Source of the DNA: Desulfurellales bacterium
GTDB taxonomy: Bacteria > Campylobacterota_A > Desulfurellia > Desulfurellales > Hippeaceae
Length of the DNA: 41,526 nucleotides
Direction: 5' to 3'
Assembly: GCA_027035885.1 (NCBI GenBank)
Contig: JALVTR010000052.1
Location: 1 to 41,526, forward strand
The notes under the pieces were generated by a model that did no database searches, had not been told where the DNA came from, and saw only the letters and a program-made list of their open reading frames with translations. This document shows, one piece after another, positions 9,856-18,578 of the stretch; position 1 is the first letter of the stretch; each line of letters starts with the position of its first letter. The position numbers and the translations under genes are program-made.

Positions 9856-10505
9856 AAATAAAAGACATAGACCGGGTTATTGAGCTTTTAAGGTATATAT
9901 ACAAACAGTTCAAAGAGCCGATTGTTACAGTTGTTGCAAAGGATAATGACCCATATAAGGTTCTTGTATCTACCGTGTTATCTTTGAGGACAAAAGATGA
10001 TGTAACACATAAGGCATCGCTTAGGATCTTTGAGAAGGCACCAGATATCTATGCGCTGAGTAGTTTAACTGAAGAAGAGATTGCTCGCTCAATCTATCCC
10101 GTTGGTTTTTATAAAACGAAGGCAAAGAATCTTAAAAAGATATCAAAAATTATTATAAAACAGTACAATGGAGAGGTGCCTAATAGTTTGGATGAACTTT
10201 TAAAACTCCCGAATGTTGGGAGAAAGACAGCAAATCTTGTTCTTGCTAAGGGTTACAATATACCTGCAATTTGTGTAGATATACATGTGCACAGGATTAG
10301 TAACAGGCTTGGTCTTGTTAAAACCAAAAACCCTGAGGAAACGGAATTTGCTTTGAGGGAAATACTACCAAAGAAATACTGGGTGGACTTTAACGACCTT
10401 TTGGTTCCTTTTGGACAAAATCTATGCAAGCCTGTTTCTCCATTTTGTTCAAAATGCCCAATTTATGAGTATTGTGATAGAATTAATGTTGAAAAATCAA
10501 GATGA
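9852..10505 (+). CDS. nth: Endonuclease III (DNA glycosylase/AP lyase)
   Basis: HhH motif LPNVGRKTANLVLAKGYNIPAICVDIHVHRISNRLGLV and C-terminal FeS motif C-X6-C-X2-C-X5-C (NLCKPVSPFCSKCPIYEYC). Confidence 0.93.
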   Translation: MKIKDIDRVIELLRYIYKQFKEPIVTVVAKDNDPYKVLVSTVLSLRTKDDVTHKASLRIFEKAPDIYALSSLTEEEIARSIYPVGFYKTKAKNLKKISKIIIKQYNGEVPNSLDELLKLPNVGRKTANLVLAKGYNIPAICVDIHVHRISNRLGLVKTKNPEETEFALREILPKKYWVDFNDLLVPFGQNLCKPVSPFCSKCPIYEYCDRINVEKSR

Positions 10506-10834
10506 ATGGGAAAGTTGAGATACCTGAGGAATATATAAAAAAGGGTAGGGCTTTGGCCTGGCTTTCATACTTTGGATTGCTTTTAATTATACCTGCCGTA
10601 ATACAGAGAAATAACCCTTACACCGTCTACCACGTTAAGCAGGGTATGGGGCTTTTGATTGTCAATGTTATTATGGCATTTGTTTGTCTTTTTATGAACA
10701 CAAGCTCTGTTGTTTGTCAAATAATAAGTGCAATACTTTTGGTTATAAATGTAATTGGAATATTAAATGCCATTTTAGGAAAGGTTAAGCCACTACCTTT
10801 GATTGGTTTTATAGGTGAGTTTCTAAACTTTTAG
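10502..10834 (+). CDS. DUF4870/Tic20-like small membrane protein
   Basis: RALAWLSYFGLLLIIPAVIQRNNPYTVYHVKQGMGLLIVNV; YHVKQG-type motif and several TM segments. Confidence 0.7.
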   Translation: MNGKVEIPEEYIKKGRALAWLSYFGLLLIIPAVIQRNNPYTVYHVKQGMGLLIVNVIMAFVCLFMNTSSVVCQIISAILLVINVIGILNAILGKVKPLPLIGFIGEFLNF

Positions 10835-12006
10835 CCTTTAATAACAGCTAAAGGTTTCAGTTCAACTATCGGCTTAATCAAGTCGAGCTGATTGTTTATC
10901 ACCTCGTTGATGTTTTTGTATGCACTTGGTGCTTCATCAAGGTCCTTTTTTGATTTGATGGAGTGTATAATTCCCTTTTCATCCAATTTTTTAATTTCTT
11001 CTTTTAGTGACAGCGCTTTTCTTGCCTTCCTTCTGCTCAAAACCCTGCCAGCACCATGAGAGCAACTTTTGAAACTCTCTGGGTTGCCTATTCCCTTTAC
11101 AATATAAGATTTCGTCCCCTGAGAACCTGGTATTATACCAATTTCGCCATCATAGGCCCTTGTCGCTCCCTTTCTATGAACCCACACCTTTTTATCAAAG
11201 TGTTTCTCAAAACTTGCATAGTTGTGTATAACATCGTACTTTTTCAGCACCAAGTTCCTTTCGCCTAAAACCGTTTCAAAAATTGATATTATACCTTCAG
11301 CCATTAGCTTTCTATTGTTCTTTGCATATTCAATGCAAAAATTCATCTCTTCCAAGTACATTTGACCTTCGGGTGACTTTGTTGGTAAAAAGAAAAGCTC
11401 ATAAGGCGGCGGTACGGGATAGCCCATGCTTTCGTTGAGTCGTCGCGCCACTTTGTTGTAATAATCTGCAACCTGCTTGCCTAAATTCCTACTGCCTGAG
11501 TGTATCATGAACCATATAAAACCATCGTTACCTTTTTGAATCTCTATGAAGTGATTGCCGCCGCCAAGAGTTCCAAGTGAATGCAGGGCCTCATCGTACA
11601 GTTCGTAGATAAGAAGTTGTTTGTTAATCTTTGATTTTGGTTTTGGCATGCGGTCTTTGCTTTGCTTGGTTTTATGTTTCTTAAAACCCAAAGGTATAAT
11701 ATCTCTTATGAGTTTAACGATCGTATTTAAGTAATTTTTGCTAATTTCGGTTATGTTCAATTTTACAGCATACATGCCGCACCCAATATCAACACCAACG
11801 GCGTGCGGAATAACCGTGTCCTCAAGGGCCAAAACAGCGCCAATGGGCATTCCAAAGCCCGCATGTACATCCGGCATTATGACGACATGCTTGTATGCAA
11901 ATGGTAAGTTGGATAAGTTTATTACCTGATTAAAGGCACCTTCTTCTATCGTGTCTGTCCATATTTTTATAGGAATCCTTCCCTTTTGGATAACCATTTT
12001 AATCAT
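10831..12006 (-). CDS. rtcB: RtcB-family 3'-phosphate RNA ligase
   Basis: MPDVHAGFGMPIGAVLAL, HAVGVDIGCGMYAV (active-site Cys), GTLGGGNHFIEIQ, IHSGSRNLGKQVA, SCSHGAGRVLSRRKA motifs. Confidence 0.95.
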   Translation of the reverse strand: MIKMVIQKGRIPIKIWTDTIEEGAFNQVINLSNLPFAYKHVVIMPDVHAGFGMPIGAVLALEDTVIPHAVGVDIGCGMYAVKLNITEISKNYLNTIVKLIRDIIPLGFKKHKTKQSKDRMPKPKSKINKQLLIYELYDEALHSLGTLGGGNHFIEIQKGNDGFIWFMIHSGSRNLGKQVADYYNKVARRLNESMGYPVPPPYELFFLPTKSPEGQMYLEEMNFCIEYAKNNRKLMAEGIISIFETVLGERNLVLKKYDVIHNYASFEKHFDKKVWVHRKGATRAYDGEIGIIPGSQGTKSYIVKGIGNPESFKSCSHGAGRVLSRRKARKALSLKEEIKKLDEKGIIHSIKSKKDLDEAPSAYKNINEVINNQLDLIKPIVELKPLAVIKG

Positions 12007-12964
12007 GGCTCAAAAGCACCATCAAAGTATTATACACCTGTTCTGGCTTAATTGAGTACATGCATTCAAATGTTCCTCTCTTGCAACTGTCTGTTCCGTG
12101 AAGGGAGCAGGGCCTGCAACTTAGGTCTTTTTCCAAAATAATTGACCTGCCACGTGGACAAAAACCGAAACCTCTAACGGTTGGCCCAAATACAGCTACA
12201 AGAGGTAAATCAAGCGCAGAGGCCACATGCATGAGGCCAGAGTCGTTGCTAACAAATCCGATACACTTGGACATTTCTTCAAAAGTTTCTCTAAGCGTGA
12301 GTTTGCCGACAAATGATTGAATAGCATCCATACCATTGCAAACAAAATCAGCGATTTGAGTTTCTTCTTTGGACCCAAAAAGCCATACCTTATATCCGCT
12401 GTCAACGAGCATTTCCGCAAGTTTTCTAAAATACTCCTTTGGCCACATCTTTGTTTTCCATTTTGCACCAACGGCAAAACCCACTGTCTTTGATTCTTTT
12501 TTTGAATTTTTTACATACAAAACGGGTTTAACGTCTCTTGCATCGATATTTCTATCTAACAGTTTAAGTTGTTCTTCGATATTATCGACGCTTTTTCTCA
12601 TAAATAACTTCTTTAGTGTGTCGCTTTTTAAAACAAGCGCATATCTGTAAATTGTGTTTTTCTTCACCCTTTTTAAGCAAACGGGGTTTAAAATGCTACT
12701 TAACAGTATACTTCTTATGTTAACGTGTAGATCAAAGATGCAGTTAGGTTTTTTAATCTTTTCTTTAAGCTCAAAAACGCTCTGGCCCTTTTTCAGAAAA
12801 ACCACTTTATCAACAAAGGGCTGCCTTTCAAAGAGATTCTTGAATTCGTCTTTTGTTACATACGTTATATAACTCTTTGGGAAGAAATGTCTTAATGTGT
12901 TTAGAAAAGCCGTTGTTTGCACAATATCTCCCAAAGATGAAAATCGAATGACAACAAATCTCAT
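11999..12964 (-). CDS. GT9-family (ADP-heptose:LPS) heptosyltransferase
   Basis: RFSSLGDIVQTTAFL, VSNDSGLMHVASALDLPLVAVFGPT, C-terminal CRPCSLHGTDSCKRGTFECM. Confidence 0.9.
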   Translation of the reverse strand: MRFVVIRFSSLGDIVQTTAFLNTLRHFFPKSYITYVTKDEFKNLFERQPFVDKVVFLKKGQSVFELKEKIKKPNCIFDLHVNIRSILLSSILNPVCLKRVKKNTIYRYALVLKSDTLKKLFMRKSVDNIEEQLKLLDRNIDARDVKPVLYVKNSKKESKTVGFAVGAKWKTKMWPKEYFRKLAEMLVDSGYKVWLFGSKEETQIADFVCNGMDAIQSFVGKLTLRETFEEMSKCIGFVSNDSGLMHVASALDLPLVAVFGPTVRGFGFCPRGRSIILEKDLSCRPCSLHGTDSCKRGTFECMYSIKPEQVYNTLMVLLSHD

Positions 12965-13977
12965 AACAACTCAAGAGCAGCTTTAAAGACAACTTCGGGT
13001 TTAATATCTCTCATGCACTTAAAGTGTTTATTCTTACAAATTACACTCCCGTGTTTTCCGCAGGGCCTACAAGGGAGGTCGTCTATTTGAATAATTCTAT
13101 TCTTCTCGCTTAAAGGGTAAAATCCAAATTCTGGTACAGTTGGGCCATAAATATCAATTGTGGGTGTATTGAAAGCACTTGCTATATGAATTGGTGCAGA
13201 GTCGTTGCTGATCAATAGTTTTGACCATGCAATCAAATAGAAGAGGTCCTTTACCCCCGTTTTACCTGTTAGATCTATTATTCTTTCATCATTGTTTTTG
13301 ACAAACTCAGATATTTCCCTATCGTTTTTAGTTCCAATAAGAATAACTTTTAAATCTTGATCGGCTAACATCTTTGCAATATCCCTGAAATACTCCTTTG
13401 GCCACCTCTTTGTAGGCCAGACAGACGATGGACTTATAACCACAACTTTCTCATCAGACTTAATTGAGTAGGCTTCAAATATACTCTCTATAAATTTTTT
13501 GTTCTTTTCTGACCAGTATAACCTCATTTCTTTTACAAGTTTATCGAATTCGAGTGGTTCCAAAAGCCTCAAGTTTCTGTCTATTTCATGAACATTTTGT
13601 GGTTTTTTGACCCTATCAGTGTATAGAAAACTGATATCTGCTTCCTTAAACCCTATACGCCGTTTAGCACTGCTAAAATAAGATAAAAGCGTAGATCTGA
13701 AACTCGTATGCGGAGATATAACACAGTTAAACCTATATTCTCTTATTACAGACAAAATCTTCTTGAAGCCCATGAGTCCGTTATCTACACCGTGTTTGTC
13801 GTATGGTATTATCACGTCAATCCTTGGGTTTAGACTAAATATCTCGACATTTGATGGTATGACGACAATACCTATAAATGCGTCCTTCTCGTTGGCTTTA
13901 ATTGTCTCTACAATAGGTTCTGTTAGTATGGCATCACCCAAGAACGCCGTTTGAATAATCAAGTACCTTTTTGACAT
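12961..13977 (-). CDS. GT9-family (ADP-heptose:LPS) heptosyltransferase
   Basis: IIQTAFLGDAILTEP, ISNDSAPIHIASAFNTPTIDIYGPTVPEFGF, CRPCGKHGSVICKNKHFKCM. Start placed at ATG 13977 because the ORF-track TTG at 13992 lies in a predicted promoter. Confidence 0.88.
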   Translation of the reverse strand: MSKRYLIIQTAFLGDAILTEPIVETIKANEKDAFIGIVVIPSNVEIFSLNPRIDVIIPYDKHGVDNGLMGFKKILSVIREYRFNCVISPHTSFRSTLLSYFSSAKRRIGFKEADISFLYTDRVKKPQNVHEIDRNLRLLEPLEFDKLVKEMRLYWSEKNKKFIESIFEAYSIKSDEKVVVISPSSVWPTKRWPKEYFRDIAKMLADQDLKVILIGTKNDREISEFVKNNDERIIDLTGKTGVKDLFYLIAWSKLLISNDSAPIHIASAFNTPTIDIYGPTVPEFGFYPLSEKNRIIQIDDLPCRPCGKHGSVICKNKHFKCMRDIKPEVVFKAALELL

Positions 13978-13983
13978 CTTTGA

Positions 13984-14012
13984 ATAATACAAAAATGAGG
14001 CTCCATTTTCAA
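13984..14012 (-). promoter_or_regulatory. Putative sigma70-type promoter for the heptosyltransferase operon
   Basis: On the minus strand: TTGAAA (14012-14007), 17-bp spacer, TATTAT (13989-13984). Confidence 0.6.
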
Positions 14013-14076
14013 AAAATAGTGCATATTATACAGTTATTTGATAAAATTTGAGAAACCTCTTTTTGGAGGAATGAAA

Positions 14077-15249
14077 ATGATGGATTTTATGTTTTATACA
14101 CCGTTAAGGGTTGTATTTGAGAGAGAAGGTATAAGAGACGTTGGAAGGTATGTATCCCGCAATGGCAATAGGGTTCTTCTTGTTACTGGAAAAAGACATC
14201 TAAAGGAAGATGGAAAACTGGATGAAATCTTGGAATCTCTTAAAAGAACAGAGAAAATTGAGGATGTTTTTATCTTTAACAATACCCCTCAAAATCCCGA
14301 TATTGAAGCAATTCACCAGGCAAGAGACGTGATTGTCGAACACAACCTCAATGTGGTTTTGGCCGTTGGTGGAGGTAGTTCAATGGATTTGGCAAAAGCC
14401 GCCTCTATCTGTGCAAAACACAAAAGAGATATCATGGATATATTCAATGATCCAGCACTGCCCGTTTTAGATGCTTATCCCATAATTTGTTCCCCTACAA
14501 CATCCGGTTCTGGAAGCGAGGTTACAAAATACGTTGTGTTTAACGACAACAAAAAGAAGCTCAAAATGGCGATGTCCAGTGAGGGCTTCTTCCCAAAGGT
14601 TTCCTTAATTGATCCAGAATTAACGTATTCAATGTCCAAAGAGGTTATTGCAAACACCGGTTTTGATGCGCTATCCCATGCTATAGAGGCTTATACGTCA
14701 AGATCGGCCTGCCCAGTAACAGATGCCTATTGCAGGGAAGCCATTTCGTTGATACACACATATCTTGTGGATGCTTATAAAACAAAAAACCAAAAGTCAA
14801 TGGACAATATGAGTTTGGCTGCGATGTTTGCTGGAATGGCTTTGAATGTAGGAAGGGCAAGTTTACCCCATGCACTTGAGCACTCCTTGAGTGCATATAG
14901 GCCCAATCTACCGCACGGTTTGGGGCTCTCAATTGTTATGGTGCCTTTTATGAAAAGGGCTTTTAGGTGTAATATGGTTAAATTTGCAGACATTGCATAT
15001 TTTTTGGGAGAAAGTATATCCAATGACAGCTTAGAAAATGCAGCCGAAAGGTCTATTGACGTTGTGGTTAAATTTAAAGAACAGCTAAATCTTAAGTACA
15101 CACTGAAAGATTTTGGATTTGATAAAAAGGAGATAGACAACTTGGTTGACAATACACTATTCACAATGGAACATGGATTGAAAAATTCACCGTGCAATTT
15201 TACGGAAAAGGATGTGAGGGATATATACTACGAGGCTTTGGAGGGTTAG
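14077..15249 (+). CDS. Iron-containing alcohol dehydrogenase
   Basis: AVGGGSSMDLAKAASI, SPTTSGSGSEVTKYVVF, NTGFDALSHAIEAYTS, LPHALEHSLSAYRPNLPHGLGLSIVM. SD GGAGG 14065-14069 favours ATG 14077 over the ORF-track start at 14038. Confidence 0.92.
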   Translation: MMDFMFYTPLRVVFEREGIRDVGRYVSRNGNRVLLVTGKRHLKEDGKLDEILESLKRTEKIEDVFIFNNTPQNPDIEAIHQARDVIVEHNLNVVLAVGGGSSMDLAKAASICAKHKRDIMDIFNDPALPVLDAYPIICSPTTSGSGSEVTKYVVFNDNKKKLKMAMSSEGFFPKVSLIDPELTYSMSKEVIANTGFDALSHAIEAYTSRSACPVTDAYCREAISLIHTYLVDAYKTKNQKSMDNMSLAAMFAGMALNVGRASLPHALEHSLSAYRPNLPHGLGLSIVMVPFMKRAFRCNMVKFADIAYFLGESISNDSLENAAERSIDVVVKFKEQLNLKYTLKDFGFDKKEIDNLVDNTLFTMEHGLKNSPCNFTEKDVRDIYYEALEG

Positions 15250-15447
15250 GTGAAAAAAATATTTATGGTATTGTCTATTGTTAGTCTTTTAGGATTTTCT
15301 TTAACGTCGTGCACACCTTTGCTTGTGGGTAGTGCAGCAATAGGTGGTGCTTATGCAGGCTATACCTTTGCTAAGAAGGATTATATGATTCATATAACAA
15401 AACCTGTTAAGGGTAAAAAGATAGACAATTTAACGAGATCCAAATAA
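15250..15447 (+). CDS. Small putative lipoprotein (65 aa)
   Basis: Signal peptide with lipobox LTSC (MKKIFMVLSIVSLLGFSLTSCTPLLVGSAAIGGAYAGY); GTG start. Confidence 0.7.
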   Translation: MKKIFMVLSIVSLLGFSLTSCTPLLVGSAAIGGAYAGYTFAKKDYMIHITKPVKGKKIDNLTRSK

Positions 15448-15951
15448 ATGGCTACTATTTCAGATCTTATAATAAGGTTGCAGAAGTCCAAATTTGCAAG
15501 ACGCTTTCAGTATGAACCGTATATAATAAAATCCGTTGAGTATGTTGCTCCAAAAAGAGGCGAAAGGTTATTTGTAATTTACAGAGAGATTGACTATTTC
15601 AAAAGTTTGGCAATTCAAATGATGGATAAAGATGATTACTTTTCATGGGACGTGGAGAAAGAATTCCCGGAATTGGGTGACATTAGGTTTGATAAAATTG
15701 TTTTTTTTGTCAGTTCATACTACACAACTAAGGAAATGGTTGAAAAGGTTATCTCATTTAAAAAGGACAGTGGATTTGTATATTGTATCTGCTTTCTCGG
15801 GGGAAGCAAATTTTTTGAAATCACGTTAAAAATTACAGACAAAGTTGCGCATTCAAAATTAGGAAAAGAATTATACCTATTTAAAGATTTAACTGTTGTT
15901 GATACTAAAGATTTCAAGTCTGCACACATAAAAGCAATTACATTAAAGTAG
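15448..15951 (+). CDS. Hypothetical protein (167 aa)
   Basis: Clean ORF starting directly after the lipoprotein stop codon; no family recognised. Confidence 0.7.
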   Translation: MATISDLIIRLQKSKFARRFQYEPYIIKSVEYVAPKRGERLFVIYREIDYFKSLAIQMMDKDDYFSWDVEKEFPELGDIRFDKIVFFVSSYYTTKEMVEKVISFKKDSGFVYCICFLGGSKFFEITLKITDKVAHSKLGKELYLFKDLTVVDTKDFKSAHIKAITLK

Positions 15952-15967
15952 AACTAACATACTGCTC

Positions 15968-15996
15968 TTTACAAAAAGAGGCATTTTACTTATAAT
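15968..15996 (+). promoter_or_regulatory. Putative sigma70-type promoter for the 2-oxoacid oxidoreductase operon
   Basis: TTTACA (15968-15973), 17-bp spacer, TATAAT (15991-15996), 28 nt upstream of ATG 16025. Confidence 0.7.
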
Positions 15997-16024
15997 TACG
16001 CAACTTTGTTGACGGGAGTGTTCT

Positions 16025-16561
16025 ATGAAGGAAATAGGATTGCACGGCAGAGGTGGACAGGGAGTTGTCACAGCTGGTGAATTATTAGCAAACATTTATT
16101 TCAAAGAAGGGTATGAAGTGCAGTTTATGCCATCGTATGGAGCAGAAAGGAGAGGCTCTCCATCAAATGCATATGTTAGGGTAGACAAAAAAAGGGTTTT
16201 GCATCGATATCCTGTTAGAATACCCGATGAGATAATTGTTCTCAATGTTACATTGTTACCTGATTTAGCTTTAAAAGAGGGTGGGATAGCTCTTCTAAAC
16301 TTATCAAGTGATGTTGGACTTAAAAAAAATGACAAAGTAAGATTTTTTATAGTAGATGTTAATAAAATTGCTCTTGAGTGTAAACTGGGGACGCCAGCTA
16401 CTCCACATGTAAATACTGCTATACTCGGAGCTTATTGTAAAATAACTGGTAATTTTTCCTTTGATTCTTTAAAGAAAGTTTACGAAGAAAAATTGGGTAA
16501 AATGGCTAAATTAAATATAGAAGCAGCAGAAAAAGCTTATGATAGTGTGAGGGAAATATGA
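16025..16561 (+). CDS. 2-oxoacid:ferredoxin oxidoreductase, gamma subunit
   Basis: GLHGRGGQGVVTAGELLANI...PSYGAERRGSPSNAYVRVD; POR gamma signature. Confidence 0.93.
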   Translation: MKEIGLHGRGGQGVVTAGELLANIYFKEGYEVQFMPSYGAERRGSPSNAYVRVDKKRVLHRYPVRIPDEIIVLNVTLLPDLALKEGGIALLNLSSDVGLKKNDKVRFFIVDVNKIALECKLGTPATPHVNTAILGAYCKITGNFSFDSLKKVYEEKLGKMAKLNIEAAEKAYDSVREI

Positions 16562-17694
16562 AAAAATTGGTTTTAGGTGGAAATGATGCAGTAGCATATG
16601 CTGTTAAGCAATGTTATGTGGATGTTGTTAGTGCATATCCAATAACGCCACAAACATCAATTATAGAAAATATAGCCCATTTCATAGCGAAAGGAGAGAT
16701 GAAAACTCGGTTTATAAAAGTAGAAAGCGAACATTCCGCGATGGCAGCAGCTATAGGTTCTGCCGTCGCAGGTAGTAGAGTCTTCACTGCTACAAGTTCC
16801 CAAGGTCTATTACTTATGCATGAGATGCTTCATTGGGCAGCGGGATTAGGTGCACCTATAGTCATGGCTAACGCAAACAGGGCTGTTGCACCGCCATGGA
16901 GTATTTGGGCAGATCAAGTGGATTCTCTGTCTCAGAGAGATACAGGGTGGATACAATTCTATGCTTCGAATTCTCAAGATGCCTATGATTTATTATTCTT
17001 GTCTTTTAGATTAGCTGAAAAGGTAAAAAACCCGGTAATGGTATGTATGGATGGTTTCTTGGTTACACACACTAAGGAACCTGTAGCTACTTTCGAGGAT
17101 GAAATTACAGATTTCATTAAAATAAAAGATACGCCTGTGCTTTTGGACGTAGACAAACCTGAGGCTGTAGGAGCTTTAGCTTTCCCGAAAGATTACATGC
17201 CGGTGAAGTTAGAGCAAATTAAAAGGATATCAACTGCTAAAGAGGAATTTTATAATATTGCTAAAGAATTTAAAGATGTAAGCAAAAAAGAGTACAAACC
17301 TTTGTACACATACGGTTATAGTGATGCTGATATTGTTCTTGTGGCTATGGGTTCAAATGCAGAGACAGCCCATTTAGCTATAGATTTACTGGATAAAGAA
17401 GGAATCAAGTCTAAACTGATTAAAATAGTCATGTTTAGACCATTTCCAAAAGATGAATTTAAAAAAGAATTTAAAAGGGTAAAGAAAGTCGTTGTCTTTG
17501 ATAGAAATGTATCATTGGGTAAAAGTGGAATAACAAAAGATGAAATCGCAGGAGCTTTGGGTATCAAGAACATCATTGGTGTTGTATGTGGTTTAGGTGG
17601 AGTAGACGTAACAGAAGTAGAAATGGCCAATATAGCAAAAGATGTTTTAGAAAATAAGATTAAAGAAGATATGATTTTGTGGGGTGAAAAATGA
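16558..17694 (+). CDS. 2-oxoacid (pyruvate/2-ketoisovalerate-like):ferredoxin oxidoreductase, alpha subunit
   Basis: GNDAVAYAVKQCYVDVVSAYPITPQTSIIE, ESEHSAMAAAIGSAVAGSRVFTATSSQGLLLMHE. Confidence 0.93.
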   Translation: MKKLVLGGNDAVAYAVKQCYVDVVSAYPITPQTSIIENIAHFIAKGEMKTRFIKVESEHSAMAAAIGSAVAGSRVFTATSSQGLLLMHEMLHWAAGLGAPIVMANANRAVAPPWSIWADQVDSLSQRDTGWIQFYASNSQDAYDLLFLSFRLAEKVKNPVMVCMDGFLVTHTKEPVATFEDEITDFIKIKDTPVLLDVDKPEAVGALAFPKDYMPVKLEQIKRISTAKEEFYNIAKEFKDVSKKEYKPLYTYGYSDADIVLVAMGSNAETAHLAIDLLDKEGIKSKLIKIVMFRPFPKDEFKKEFKRVKKVVVFDRNVSLGKSGITKDEIAGALGIKNIIGVVCGLGGVDVTEVEMANIAKDVLENKIKEDMILWGEK

Positions 17695-18563
17695 CAATAC
17701 CAAAAGAAGAAATACTAAAACCAAGCCATCTTGCATGTCCAGGTTGTGGAGCAGCACTTGCTATGAGGTTGGCGTTAAAAGCACTCGGAAGAAGAACTAT
17801 GGTTGTAATATCGGCTTGCTGCTGGACAGTTATTAATGGAACTATAGGATACAACTACTCAGGAGTTCCAGCACTGCACACCGCCTTTGAAACCACAGCC
17901 GTTGTTGCAGCAGGCCTCAAGGCTTCCCTTGAAATGCAGGGCAAAGACGATATTACTGTTATGGCTTGGGCAGGAGACGGAGGAACATTTGATATAGGTT
18001 TACAATCTTTAAGTGGAGCTGCTGAGCGTAACGATGATATAATATATGTGTGCTACGATAACGAGGCTTACATGAATACAGGTATTCAAAGAAGCTCAGC
18101 TACACCTATAGGAGCAGAAACAACAACCACCCCCTCGCCAGTAGTCAAGGATAGACCAAAAAAGGACCTTATGGAAATCGTGGCTGCCCATGATGTTCCA
18201 TATGTTGCATCTGCTACTTTGGCTTATCCAAATGATTTTGTAAAAAAGTTCGAAAAAGCAAAAAGTAAAAAAGGCTTTAAACTCATACATATATTGAGTC
18301 CATGCCCTCCGGGACATAAATTTCCTGAAAGTAAAACCATTGAAATTTCAAAATTGGCTGTGGAGACCGGGATTTTCCCCCTATATGAAATAGAAGAGGG
18401 AAAATACAAGATAAACAAAAGACCAAAGTTTAAAAGCCTCAATGAGTACTTGGATTTACAAGGAAGATTTAGGAATATGCCAAAAGAGAAAAGAGAGGCA
18501 CTTGAAGAATTCATTAGAAAGAGATGGGAAAGATTGACCATAAAAGCTGAATATTTCAGTTGA
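17691..18563 (+). CDS. 2-oxoacid:ferredoxin oxidoreductase, beta subunit (TPP-binding)
   Basis: CPGCGAALAMRLALKALG, AWAGDGGTFDIGLQSLSGAAERNDDIIYVCYDNEAYMNTGIQRSSATP (TPP motif GDG...N). Confidence 0.94.
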   Translation: MTIPKEEILKPSHLACPGCGAALAMRLALKALGRRTMVVISACCWTVINGTIGYNYSGVPALHTAFETTAVVAAGLKASLEMQGKDDITVMAWAGDGGTFDIGLQSLSGAAERNDDIIYVCYDNEAYMNTGIQRSSATPIGAETTTTPSPVVKDRPKKDLMEIVAAHDVPYVASATLAYPNDFVKKFEKAKSKKGFKLIHILSPCPPGHKFPESKTIEISKLAVETGIFPLYEIEEGKYKINKRPKFKSLNEYLDLQGRFRNMPKEKREALEEFIRKRWERLTIKAEYFS

Positions 18564-18578
18564 TCGGGGGATTTTTAA

